Shown here: positions 4,048 through 10,715 of the stretch, piece by piece | Layout: the number at the start of each line of letters is the position of its first letter | How positions within the stretch are numbered: the stretch's first letter is position 1 | NCBI GenBank assembly: GCA_024278415.1 | Contig: JAJRTI010000774.1 | Location: 1 to 10,715 of the forward strand | Reading direction: 5' to 3' | DNA: 10,715 nt | Origin: Planctomycetota bacterium | GTDB lineage: Bacteria; Planctomycetota; Brocadiia; JAJRTI01 | Notes under the pieces: model-generated | What the model was told of the DNA's origin: nothing | Database searches by the model: none | Seen by the model: only the letters and a program-made list of their open reading frames with translations | Made by a program: the position numbers and the translations under genes

Positions 4048-6972
4048 TTACCGTCGCCGCTTTCGTTTCTTACGCGGCTTGCTCTTGGTGCTCTGGCGCG
4101 GCGCCGGGAGTGGGCCGAACGGGGGTGGCGGGAGGAGGCCTTCGGCCTCGGCTTCCATCATGGCCTCCAGAGCCCTCGCGATCAGGCTGGGATCCGTCCT
4201 CGCGACCTTCTCCAAATCTGGCACGCCGTCCTTGCCATGTTTGAGTAAGAGTTCCAAGAACACCTTGTCGAGTCCAGGCGGAAACCCGGACGGCCCCAGG
4301 TCTCCCATGCCGCCGAACATGTCGCCCTCGTCGTCCAGATACTCGTCTTCGTCCTCCCAATCGTCGTCATCATCGTCAACGATCTCGCCGCGGCGTCGCC
4401 GGCATTCGGGGCAGTTGCATTGGCGCACATCGACCGCGTCGAAGTCGTCTTCGTCGTCGTCCCACTCATCGGCGTAGTCGTAATCGTAGAACTCTGCGGC
4501 CTTGTACGCCCTAGACAGCGTCTCTTGCTGGATCACCTGTGCGAGCTTGTCTTCGTCGAGCGAAAGCTGGTTGGCGCCGAGTTCCGGCGCGGGGAGCCAG
4601 CCGAACCCACGACGGCCCGGCCCGTGCAGGCACTCCACGGCTTCGTCCACCAGGCCCATATCGCGTTGCTGTCGAGCCAGCGTAGCCGCGGCCGCGAGGC
4701 AGCGTTCGCGGCGGGGCGCCCACAAGGGCATGCAGCGCGCCTTGAGCAGCAGGAACCGAGCCCGTGTCGCGCCGCCAAGGGCCAGGCCGGCCGCGCCGGC
4801 CGCGTAGGCCAGCCGCACGTGCCTGCGGCGCAGGGCGGCCTCTGCGAGGGACCGCAGATGAGCGGGATCGAGGTCGGCGTCTTCACGCACCAAGTCTTCG
4901 GCCAGCCGGGTCTCCCAGCCGCGCGGGATGTCGATGGGAACGCCCAGGTCGTCGCCCAATGCGCAGCCCCGCGCCACCGCGGGCGCCAACACGCCCATCG
5001 GCAAGAGGGCCGGCTCGTCCGGAAGCGGAGGGAGGCTGTTGGGAGTCAAGCCACAAACCTTGGCCACGCCTTCGAGCACGACGATGGCGGCCAGGTCGTC
5101 GGATAGGCTCTGCTGGACCTTGGCGCACAGTGCGGCGCCGCGATCGGCGTCTCCCTGGAGCGCAGCGCACACCCAGCGCAACGCATCGACCAGCACGGGC
5201 CGGTCGCCTTCTTTGGCCTCGGGCAGTGCGTCGATGGCGGCGAAATCCTTCTCCGCCAGGTGGGGCTTCTTCTGTTTGAGATGGCGCAGCGTTGTGGCGG
5301 CCAGCAGGCGCAGCCGTGCGCGGCGCACGTCGGGGCTCAGGCGATCGATTCGCTCAGCCTCTTCGAGATAGCCCAGTGCCTTCTTGAGCGCGTTGCGCTT
5401 CTCCGTGGACTCCATCAGGTGGAGCAGCGGACGCACGTCGTCTGGGAACTGGGAGCGCCATCTCTGGGCGACGTCGTCCGAGAACCTCCAGCCCTGGGTG
5501 TGCTCCTGCGTCCAACTGAGCCACTGCTGGAATGTGTCCGGGTCGGGGTCAACCTGCGCGGCTCGTTCGTAGAGACGCTCTGGATACAGGAAGTAGAATT
5601 GCTCCGCGTTCTGGTCGCACAGGCCGGCGAGCGCTCTGAGCACGGGATCTATGCCGAAGGACGGATCGTATTCGTTGTTCTCGAAAAAGGTGTATTGCAC
5701 CTCTGCCAAATCCTTCGGCTGCACAGGCGCGAGCAGGCCCGCCATGTGCAGGAAGAGCGCCGCGGCTTGGGGGCTGGCTTCTGTGAACCACCCCTCCTTC
5801 ACCGCCGCGCGGCGGAACAATTCCCAGAGCGCGCAGGCGCGGAACGGCATGAGCAGGGTCTCATGGGCCCGCGCACAAAGCCGCCAGAAGTACGCGTCTT
5901 CCGGGAACGAAGTTTTCGCCACCTCCTTGATCGCCACAGGCGCCCTTTTGGCCAAGGTGCAGCGCACGTAGAGGTGCTGCCGAATGCGGTTGGCCATGCT
6001 GGCCGGAGCCTGTGCGCAGGCCTTGAGCACACCCCTGATCGCGCTATTTTGCTGGCGCACCTTGCCGCTGGGCCAGGTCCGGTCGAACGCCTCCGCACAC
6101 ATCCGCATGGCGCCCAAGTCCCCTCCCACCTTCGCGACAAACTTGATCGCCTTCGGTCCGAGATTGTCGCTCGATGCTGTGCCGATCATGGTCCGCATCG
6201 CCGGCGCCAGCCGCGCCGGCGCGGAATCCGGCGCGACCAGGGTGAGCCACTTCTCGCAGCCTTCGTCGTCGCTTCGGTAGAAGCACGCGATTGCGCGGAT
6301 CAGCGCTTTCCAAGGCGCCAGCGGGCTGCGCCGCGGCACTTCGGGCAACGCCACGTCGTCGTCCGAGACCGGGCCGCGGGTCACCGCGGTGAACGCCTTG
6401 GTGATCGCGGCCGCGGATTGTCTTAGGGGGTGATCCTCCGGCAGCGCGCGGCATTCAGCGATGCACGCCGGGTCGGCCACCTCGCGCATGATCGCGGCCT
6501 CAATGCTGGCGCGGCGCTCCTTCGAGAGGCTGGGGGCGATCAGCGGCGCCAGGAGGTCATCGAGCTTTCCCGTGCGGCCGGCCACCGTCCCAACTAGGCC
6601 GTCCAGTCGGGAGCCCGAAGCGGGATACTTCGACCGGACGATATCCATCAGCGCACTCGCCTCCCTGGCCATTCCAGAACCAAGCATGCCCTCGATGCGA
6701 GCGATGTACGCGTCCACAAGCAGCGCTTCAGATTCGGCCGTGCCCTCCTGTCTGTGCGCCGTCTTCGCCCTATCGAGTGCGGACTTATGCTTGCCCCTGG
6801 AGATCAGCCGCCGTATCTCGGCCGCTTCGTTCGGAAACTGGCTGGGAGCCAGATTCCCAATGTCCTTCCCGCCAGAGGCCTGGGCCGTGTCTCCTGCTTG
6901 CGGTTGCGTCTTTCGGCCGGCACGAGATCCTGGCTGGGAACGCTTCCCTTTTTGTTTGCGATTTCGGGACAT
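4048..6972 (-). CDS. large helical-repeat protein with acidic Cys-bearing tail and basic C-terminus
   Basis: I chose ATG 6972 (974 residues) because it opens with a typical basic MSRNRKQKGKR leader. In-frame ATGs at 6990 and 7035 would add 6 or 21 residues, and none of the three has a good Shine-Dalgarno. Residues 1-45 are basic and disordered. Most of the protein (about 50-820) is Ala/Leu/Arg-rich helix pairs, including EAAEIRRLISRGKHKSALDRA near the N-terminus, which look like degenerate TPR or similar solenoid repeats. Residues 828-884 are extremely acidic and Tyr-containing, interrupted by a CxCxxC cluster (C852, C854, C857) and an Arg run. A helical segment follows, and the C-terminus ends KPRKKRKRRR. 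There is no signal peptide or membrane segment. As first gene of the Hsp70 operon it is a candidate co-chaperone or client scaffold. I recognise no characterised family, and no enzymatic motif is visible. Confidence 0.8.
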   Translation of the reverse strand: MSRNRKQKGKRSQPGSRAGRKTQPQAGDTAQASGGKDIGNLAPSQFPNEAAEIRRLISRGKHKSALDRAKTAHRQEGTAESEALLVDAYIARIEGMLGSGMAREASALMDIVRSKYPASGSRLDGLVGTVAGRTGKLDDLLAPLIAPSLSKERRASIEAAIMREVADPACIAECRALPEDHPLRQSAAAITKAFTAVTRGPVSDDDVALPEVPRRSPLAPWKALIRAIACFYRSDDEGCEKWLTLVAPDSAPARLAPAMRTMIGTASSDNLGPKAIKFVAKVGGDLGAMRMCAEAFDRTWPSGKVRQQNSAIRGVLKACAQAPASMANRIRQHLYVRCTLAKRAPVAIKEVAKTSFPEDAYFWRLCARAHETLLMPFRACALWELFRRAAVKEGWFTEASPQAAALFLHMAGLLAPVQPKDLAEVQYTFFENNEYDPSFGIDPVLRALAGLCDQNAEQFYFLYPERLYERAAQVDPDPDTFQQWLSWTQEHTQGWRFSDDVAQRWRSQFPDDVRPLLHLMESTEKRNALKKALGYLEEAERIDRLSPDVRRARLRLLAATTLRHLKQKKPHLAEKDFAAIDALPEAKEGDRPVLVDALRWVCAALQGDADRGAALCAKVQQSLSDDLAAIVVLEGVAKVCGLTPNSLPPLPDEPALLPMGVLAPAVARGCALGDDLGVPIDIPRGWETRLAEDLVREDADLDPAHLRSLAEAALRRRHVRLAYAAGAAGLALGGATRARFLLLKARCMPLWAPRRERCLAAAATLARQQRDMGLVDEAVECLHGPGRRGFGWLPAPELGANQLSLDEDKLAQVIQQETLSRAYKAAEFYDYDYADEWDDDEDDFDAVDVRQCNCPECRRRRGEIVDDDDDDWEDEDEYLDDEGDMFGGMGDLGPSGFPPGLDKVFLELLLKHGKDGVPDLEKVARTDPSLIARALEAMMEAEAEGLLPPPPFGPLPAPRQSTKSKPRKKRKRRR

Positions 6973-7099
6973 TCGGTCCGCCGTACGCATGGCGCTGAAG
7001 CGCGGTTGTGGCGCGAGCACCGAGACGCGGAGCATGTGGGAACTCGGCCCGTCGTGGAAAAGGAAGCGAGGGTGTGCGCTTCAATCTCACTCTCGGCAG

Positions 7100-7127
7100 A
7101 TTATAGCCGACACCGCGCGCCTGTCAA
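7100..7127 (-). promoter_or_regulatory. consensus sigma70-type promoter of the chaperone operon
   Basis: On the minus strand TTGACA (7127-7122) and TATAAT (7105-7100) are both perfect matches to the housekeeping consensus, with a 16-bp spacer, in a region of otherwise high GC. Transcription would start near 7093, about 58-120 nt before the candidate start codons of the helical-repeat gene. The absence of a CIRCE or sigma32-like site suggests constitutive rather than classical heat-shock control. Confidence 0.75.
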
Positions 7128-7200
7128 GCCGGGCCGGCTCGGCCATGACATATGCAAAGAGCAAGGCGCACCCCCTGTCCCGTCAAGCCATCGTGCGTCG

Positions 7201-7206
7201 TATAAG
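7201..7206 (+). promoter_or_regulatory. possible -10 box of the transporter operon
   Basis: TATAAG lies 126 nt before the ATG of the binding protein on the correct strand. No good -35 box is seen at 16-18 bp upstream, so this is a weak call. Confidence 0.2.
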
Positions 7207-7214
7207 AATTGGCG

Positions 7215-7258
7215 CTCGCGTGGCTCGCCGAGATTTGCTAACCTTCTCCACGAGCGAG
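7215..7258 (+). promoter_or_regulatory. candidate leader stem-loop of the transporter operon
   Basis: CTCGCGTGG (7215-7223) pairs with 7248-7258 as 9 bp with a 2-nt bulge, enclosing a 24-nt loop, in the 5' leader expected if transcription starts near 7210. It does not resemble the Moco riboswitch consensus that I know. It may be an uncharacterised control structure or chance. Confidence 0.2.
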
Positions 7259-7319
7259 AGGGTGGAAAAGCGTGGGCTCCGCTGGTCGTCGAACGGTGCT
7301 GAGATTCAACCCGCAACCG

Positions 7320-7325
7320 AGGAGG
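7320..7325 (+). promoter_or_regulatory. ribosome binding site of the binding-protein gene
   Basis: AGGAGG with a 6-nt spacer to the ATG at 7332 is close to ideal. It fixes the start in front of the lipoprotein signal sequence and rules out the longer open frame from 7272. Confidence 0.85.
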
Positions 7326-7331
7326 TCTGTT

Positions 7332-8888
7332 ATGGTTCGCTCTGCCACAGCCGCACGCGTCGTTCTCGCTTTCGCGCTCGTCGGGCTTCTCGCGTCGGGC
7401 TGCGAACAACAGCGGGGCCGGCCGCTGCGCTGCTACGTGGGCGGCACCATGCGCCCGGTCATGGAGGCGCTGGCCAAGGCGTACACGCAGGAAACGGGAC
7501 AGAGGATTGAGATCGACTACGCCGGTTCGGGCGAGTTGCTCATCAAGATCCGGGAGACGCAGATCGGCGACCTCTACGTGTGCCATGACCCGTTCCTCGG
7601 CCGGCTCATGGCCAAGGGCTTGGGAGTCAAGGGCTGGGTCGTGGCATACGTCAAGCCCATGATCGCGGTCGCCAAGGGCAACCCCAAGGGGATCAAGGTC
7701 CTCAAGGATCTCGTGCGCGACGACGTGCGTGTCGGGCTCACACACCCCAAGTATTCCACCGTGGGCTGGATCAACAAAACCATGTTCAAGAAGGCCGGCA
7801 TCGCCGACGCGATGGCCAAGAAGGATATCCCCGTGACGCGCTCAGGCGGGCAGATGGCCAACAACGTGAAGCTTGGGCACCTGGACGCGGCCATCGTGTG
7901 GGACGCGGTCATCTTCGCGCGGCGCGACGCGCTCGACGCGGTGAACATCGAGGACCAGTTTCGGCCCGCGCCCGAAGTGGACGCGATCACGACCGCGACT
8001 TTTGGCAAGGTGGACATGAGCGCGATCCAGGTCACGGTTGCGACGCTCAAGTGCTCGAAGCAGCTCAAGGCCGCGACGAAGTTCGCCGAGTACGTCACCT
8101 CGCCCGCGGCGCGGCAGACCTGGATCGACTTCGGCTTCTCCGCACCGCCGGACAAAGTGGGCCCGGTCAACGTGTTCGCCAAGCCCAAGGCCGGCACGGG
8201 ACGCATCCTGCTGCACTGCGGCGCCGGCATTCGGCCAGCCGTGTCGAAGATCATCGACGCATTCTCCCAGGAAACCGGCATCACGGTGGAAGCCAACTAT
8301 GCCGGTTCGGGCCAGCTCCTGTCGAGTATCCGCGGGAGCAATGAAGGTGACCTGTACATGCCGGGCGACATCAGCTACATCGAAGAAGCCAAGCGGCTCG
8401 GCCTGGTCGAGGAGCCACACATCGGATGCTACTTCGTGCCCACCATCCTCGTGCAGAAAGGCAACCCCAAGGGCATCAAGACGCTACAGGATCTGACCCG
8501 GCCCGGCCTCAAACTCGCGCTCGGCAACCCCCAAGCCGCCGCGATCGGCCGCAAGAGCATGAAGATCTTCAAGAAGAATGGCATCGACTTGAAGGCCGTG
8601 CAGAAGAACACCGTCTTCTCGTCTACCACGGTCAACGAACTGGGCATCCAGATCAAGACCGGCCACGCGGACGCGACGATCGTCTGGGACGCGATGGCGG
8701 CGTACTTCCGCGGCAGCGCGGACGCGGTGCCGATCCCGGCCGATCAGAACATCATCTCCACGGTCGCGGTGGCCGTGCTCAAGTGCGCCAAGAACCCCGA
8801 GGCGGCGAAGCGGTTCGCCGAGTTTGTCGCCGGCCCCAAGGGCAAAGCGATCTTCAAGGCGAACCATTACACGGTCGAGAGGCCGTAG
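7332..8888 (+). CDS. modA: ModA-like oxyanion-binding lipoprotein with two tandem binding domains
   Basis: 518 residues. An n-region with Arg, a hydrophobic stretch (9-20) and LLASGC (Cys24) mark a lipoprotein signal, so the mature protein is membrane-anchored outside the cytoplasm. Two full solute-binding domains follow: about 32-275 and 290-518. Each repeats the same landmarks in order: a ligand-loop start (YVGGTMRP 35-42; HCGAGIRP 295-302), YAGSG (63-67; 323-327), GDLY (79-82; 339-342), KGNPKGIK (115-122; 376-383), IVWDA (188-192; 450-454) and FAEYV/FAEFV near the end. This is the ModA/WtpA-like architecture, duplicated. A typical ModA is about 250 residues. The downstream permease and ATPase complete an importer. 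Substrate is inferred as molybdate, tungstate or a similar oxyanion, and the two ligand loops differ enough that the domains may differ in affinity or ligand. Confidence 0.85.
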   Translation: MVRSATAARVVLAFALVGLLASGCEQQRGRPLRCYVGGTMRPVMEALAKAYTQETGQRIEIDYAGSGELLIKIRETQIGDLYVCHDPFLGRLMAKGLGVKGWVVAYVKPMIAVAKGNPKGIKVLKDLVRDDVRVGLTHPKYSTVGWINKTMFKKAGIADAMAKKDIPVTRSGGQMANNVKLGHLDAAIVWDAVIFARRDALDAVNIEDQFRPAPEVDAITTATFGKVDMSAIQVTVATLKCSKQLKAATKFAEYVTSPAARQTWIDFGFSAPPDKVGPVNVFAKPKAGTGRILLHCGAGIRPAVSKIIDAFSQETGITVEANYAGSGQLLSSIRGSNEGDLYMPGDISYIEEAKRLGLVEEPHIGCYFVPTILVQKGNPKGIKTLQDLTRPGLKLALGNPQAAAIGRKSMKIFKKNGIDLKAVQKNTVFSSTTVNELGIQIKTGHADATIVWDAMAAYFRGSADAVPIPADQNIISTVAVAVLKCAKNPEAAKRFAEFVAGPKGKAIFKANHYTVERP

Positions 8889-8897
8889 GCCATGACT

Positions 8898-8933
8898 AGA
8901 CAGATCGGACTGATCAGACGGATCGGACCGATC
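8898..8933. repeat. four perfect tandem copies of a 9-bp GATC-containing unit
   Basis: Units at 8898, 8907, 8916 and 8925 all fit RGACNGATC, with R alternating A, G, A, G and N taking all four bases. The last two units contain the near-palindrome GATCGG-A-CCGATC (8921-8933). The array fills most of the 64-bp gap between the binding-protein stop and the permease start. It is not coding in the permease frame, where two stops precede it or lie within it. Confidence 0.85.
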
Positions 8934-8952
8934 AACAGCACCCCCAGAAGCC

Positions 8953-9795
8953 GTGCTCTCCTCCTCCCCATCCCACCACGACTCTCCCCACCGCCTTGCG
9001 GGGCGGCCGGTGCACTCCCTTTCGGCCACAACCCTGAGCTTTGTCGGCTTCTTCATGGTGGTCGTGGTGGCGCTCGTCTGGGCGGATGTGGCCTATATCC
9101 GCGGCAAAGATCTTCGGGAAGTCCTCGCGTCCAAGCCCATCCGCGCGGCCATGTGGCTCAGCGCGGTCACGTCGTTCACCACGGTCGTGCTGTGCGTGAT
9201 CTTCGCCGTTCCCATGGGCTACGCGCTCAGCCGCTACCGGTTTCCGGGGCACATGATCGTGGACACGCTCGTGGACCTGCCCATCGTGCTGCCGCCCCTC
9301 GTGATTGGCCTGTCGCTGCTCGTGTTTTTCCGCACTCCGGTGGGGCAGTGGATCCAGAACTGCGGCCTTCAGTTCGTCTACACCGTGCCTGGCATCGTGC
9401 TGTGCCAGTTCCTCGTCGCGGCGTCGTACGCGATCCGCGCCGGCAAGGCCGCGTTCGACTCGACGAGCGTAGAGCAGGAGCACTTGGCGCTGACGCTGGG
9501 ATGCACCCACTGGCAGGCCTTCCGCTGGGTCGCGCTGCCCGGCGCGCGCAATGGCATTGTGGCCGGCGCGATCATGGCCTGGGCGCGCGCGGTCGGCGTG
9601 TTTGGGCCGCTCATGATCTTCTCCGGCGCGGTGCGCATGAAGACCGAGGTCATGCCCACCACGATCTACCTCGAGATGTCCATCGGCGAGATCGAGCGTG
9701 CGCTCGCGGTCGCGCTCGTCATGGTCGCCATGGCCATCGTTGCGCTCATCGGCGTGCGGCTGCTCGCGCGGGACTGGAGGTATTGGGGCGTATGA
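8953..9795 (+). CDS. modB: ModB-like ABC transporter permease
   Basis: 280 residues from GTG 8953. GTG 9010 (261 residues) is an equally plausible start, since neither has a clear Shine-Dalgarno and the intervening Ser/His/Pro-rich stretch looks unlike a protein N-terminus. Hydrophobic segments fall at about 28-48, 68-90, 108-126, 142-162, 200-222 and 250-271, giving six membrane spans. The cytoplasmic EAA loop that docks on the ATPase is clear: QEHLALTLGCTHWQAFRWVALP (175-196), with the invariant Gly183 and the terminal Pro196. The FGPLMIFSG segment and MPTTIYLEM are typical of molybdate/tungstate-type permeases. It would act as a homodimer in the inner membrane. Its TGA overlaps the ATG of the ATPase gene (ATGA), so the two are translationally coupled. 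Confidence 0.85.
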   Translation: MLSSSPSHHDSPHRLAGRPVHSLSATTLSFVGFFMVVVVALVWADVAYIRGKDLREVLASKPIRAAMWLSAVTSFTTVVLCVIFAVPMGYALSRYRFPGHMIVDTLVDLPIVLPPLVIGLSLLVFFRTPVGQWIQNCGLQFVYTVPGIVLCQFLVAASYAIRAGKAAFDSTSVEQEHLALTLGCTHWQAFRWVALPGARNGIVAGAIMAWARAVGVFGPLMIFSGAVRMKTEVMPTTIYLEMSIGEIERALAVALVMVAMAIVALIGVRLLARDWRYWGV

Positions 9796-10715
9796 TCCAT
9801 GTGGACAGCCTCTCGCTGCGCGTCGGCGATTTCTCGCTCAAAGCCATCGACCTCCAGGTCGAGTCCAACGAGTACTTCGTTGTGCTGGGGCCCACGGGCT
9901 CGGGCAAGACGCTGCTGCTCAAGTGCATCTGCGGGCTCATCCGCCCGGATGCCGGGCGCATCCGCATCAACGGCCGGGACGTGACGCACTTGGAGCCGCG
10001 GCTGCGCAACGTGAGCTACGTGCCGCAGGACGCCGGCCTTTTCCCGCACATGACCGTGGAGCGAAACGTCACGTTTTCTCTGCGCGCCCGGGGAGTTCGC
10101 AAGGCACAGGCGCGGGCCGCGGTTGGCCCGATCATGGAGACGCTGCGCATTGGCCACCTCCTGGAGCGGTCGCCCGGGCACTTGAGCGGCGGGGAGCGCC
10201 AGCGCGTCGCGCTGGCGCGGGCGCTGGTGGGCGAGCCGGACCTGCTGCTGCTCGACGAGCCGGTGAGCGCGCTCGACGAGGCCACGCGCGACATGGTCTG
10301 CGCGGAGCTGCGCCGCGCGCAGCAGGAGTTGGGGGTGACGACGATCCAGGTGAGCCACAACCTGGAAGAGGCCATGGCCGTGTCGGACCGCGCCGGTGTG
10401 GTCATGGCGGGCGCACTCGTGCAGTCTGGCTCCATGTCCGAGTTGCTGCGCCAGCCCAAGACGGAATCCCTGGCGCGGTTCTTGCGAGCGGAGAACGTGT
10501 TCGCGGGGCAGGCCACGCGCAATGGCGACGGCACGTCGACCATCGACCTCGCGGGCCACGCGGTGGCCGCGGCAGGGAGCCACGAGGGAGACGTGCGCTT
10601 CATGGTGCGCCCGGAGCGGGTGCGCATTGTGGCCGCTGACGCCGCGCCCGAGTCGGCCATTGTGTCGCAACTCTACTCGATCAGCGATCGGGGCCCCTAC
10701 CGCCGGCTCGTGTTC
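9792..10715 (+). CDS. ABC transporter ATPase (ModC/WtpC-like), truncated by the window end
   Basis: The frame is open from ATG 9792 to the last base (308 residues, no stop). GGAGG lies 11 nt upstream. All nucleotide-binding motifs are present: Walker A GPTGSGKT (33-40), Q-loop Gln79, signature LSGGE (131-135), Walker B LLLLDEP (151-157) with Glu156, D-loop SALD (159-162) and H-loop His189 in VSHN. After about residue 232, ENVFAG and FMVRPERVRIV mark the start of a C-terminal regulatory beta domain of the TOBE/MalK type, seen in molybdate, tungstate, sulfate and sugar importers. The missing end would hold the rest of that domain. It hydrolyses ATP at the cytoplasmic face of the ModB-like dimer. 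The ATPase does not settle the substrate, so I give no symbol. Confidence 0.9.
   Translation, partial: MIHVDSLSLRVGDFSLKAIDLQVESNEYFVVLGPTGSGKTLLLKCICGLIRPDAGRIRINGRDVTHLEPRLRNVSYVPQDAGLFPHMTVERNVTFSLRARGVRKAQARAAVGPIMETLRIGHLLERSPGHLSGGERQRVALARALVGEPDLLLLDEPVSALDEATRDMVCAELRRAQQELGVTTIQVSHNLEEAMAVSDRAGVVMAGALVQSGSMSELLRQPKTESLARFLRAENVFAGQATRNGDGTSTIDLAGHAVAAAGSHEGDVRFMVRPERVRIVAADAAPESAIVSQLYSISDRGPYRRLVF

Larger units (their letters stand above)
6973..7331. other. divergent intergenic control region
   Basis: About 360 bp separate the two operons. The left part holds the minus-strand promoter and its roughly 120-nt leader (about 58 nt if ATG 7035 is used). The right part holds the presumed control region of the transporter, with only a weak promoter candidate, a leader stem-loop and a strong ribosome binding site. 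I see no CIRCE element (TTAGCACTC/GAGTGCTAA), no Moco riboswitch consensus and no small ORF with good signals. Confidence 0.6.

Noticed and set aside
5260..6426. A 388-codon plus-strand open frame opposite the helical-repeat gene
   Set aside because: His/Arg/Gly-rich translation typical of GC-rich antisense. It lies wholly inside a larger sense gene in a tight operon.
8898..8933. A CRISPR array in the 9-bp repeats
   Set aside because: Units are 9 bp with no spacers and there are no cas genes; this is a short tandem repeat.
8892..8952. ATG at 8892 as the permease start
   Set aside because: It is in a different frame from the permease, and the permease frame has stops between 8893 and 8910.
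9666..10670. A 334-codon minus-strand open frame opposite the ATPase
   Set aside because: The plus strand encodes every ABC ATPase motif here; the antisense product is Arg/His low-complexity.

Overview
High-GC bacterial DNA with two unrelated gene sets that diverge from a shared intergenic region at about 6973-7331. No marker fixes the taxon. The Lys/Gly-rich protein at the left edge, the accessory Hsp70/J/GrpE/zinc-ribbon set and the GTG/TTG-tolerant, high-GC style fit a planctomycete or a neighbouring phylum, but that is an impression, not a demonstration.

Left edge (2-514, + strand): the C-terminal 170 residues of a protein that begins outside the window. It has eight cysteines, then a Gly/Gln/Lys low-complexity linker, then a basic helical C-terminus. 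It converges on the operon described next.

Minus-strand operon (about 7105 down to 607): a promoter with perfect TTGACA and TATAAT boxes drives, in order, a 974-residue helical-repeat protein with an Asp/Glu-rich Cys-containing tail and a basic C-terminus; a short J-domain protein without the HPD histidine; a divergent GrpE; an Hsp70; and an 86-residue zinc-ribbon protein. Spacings are very tight (21 bp, 2 bp, 107 bp, 1-bp overlap). The set looks like a self-contained, non-housekeeping Hsp70 machine: ATPase, exchange factor, J-like partner and two probable client or scaffold adaptors. The Hsp70 reading frame is cut by one in-frame TAA in its substrate-binding domain, and the same frame continues directly with GTG to a normal-looking C-terminus.

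Plus-strand operon (7332 to the right edge): an ABC importer of the molybdate/tungstate-type oxyanion class. The binding lipoprotein carries two tandem copies of the whole solute-binding domain. A 64-bp gap holding four perfect 9-bp repeats separates it from a ModB-like permease, whose stop overlaps the ATG of an ATPase that runs off the right edge.

The points most worth a second look are the stop-interrupted Hsp70, the HPD-less J protein in the same operon, the unusual five-gene composition and the double-domain binding protein.
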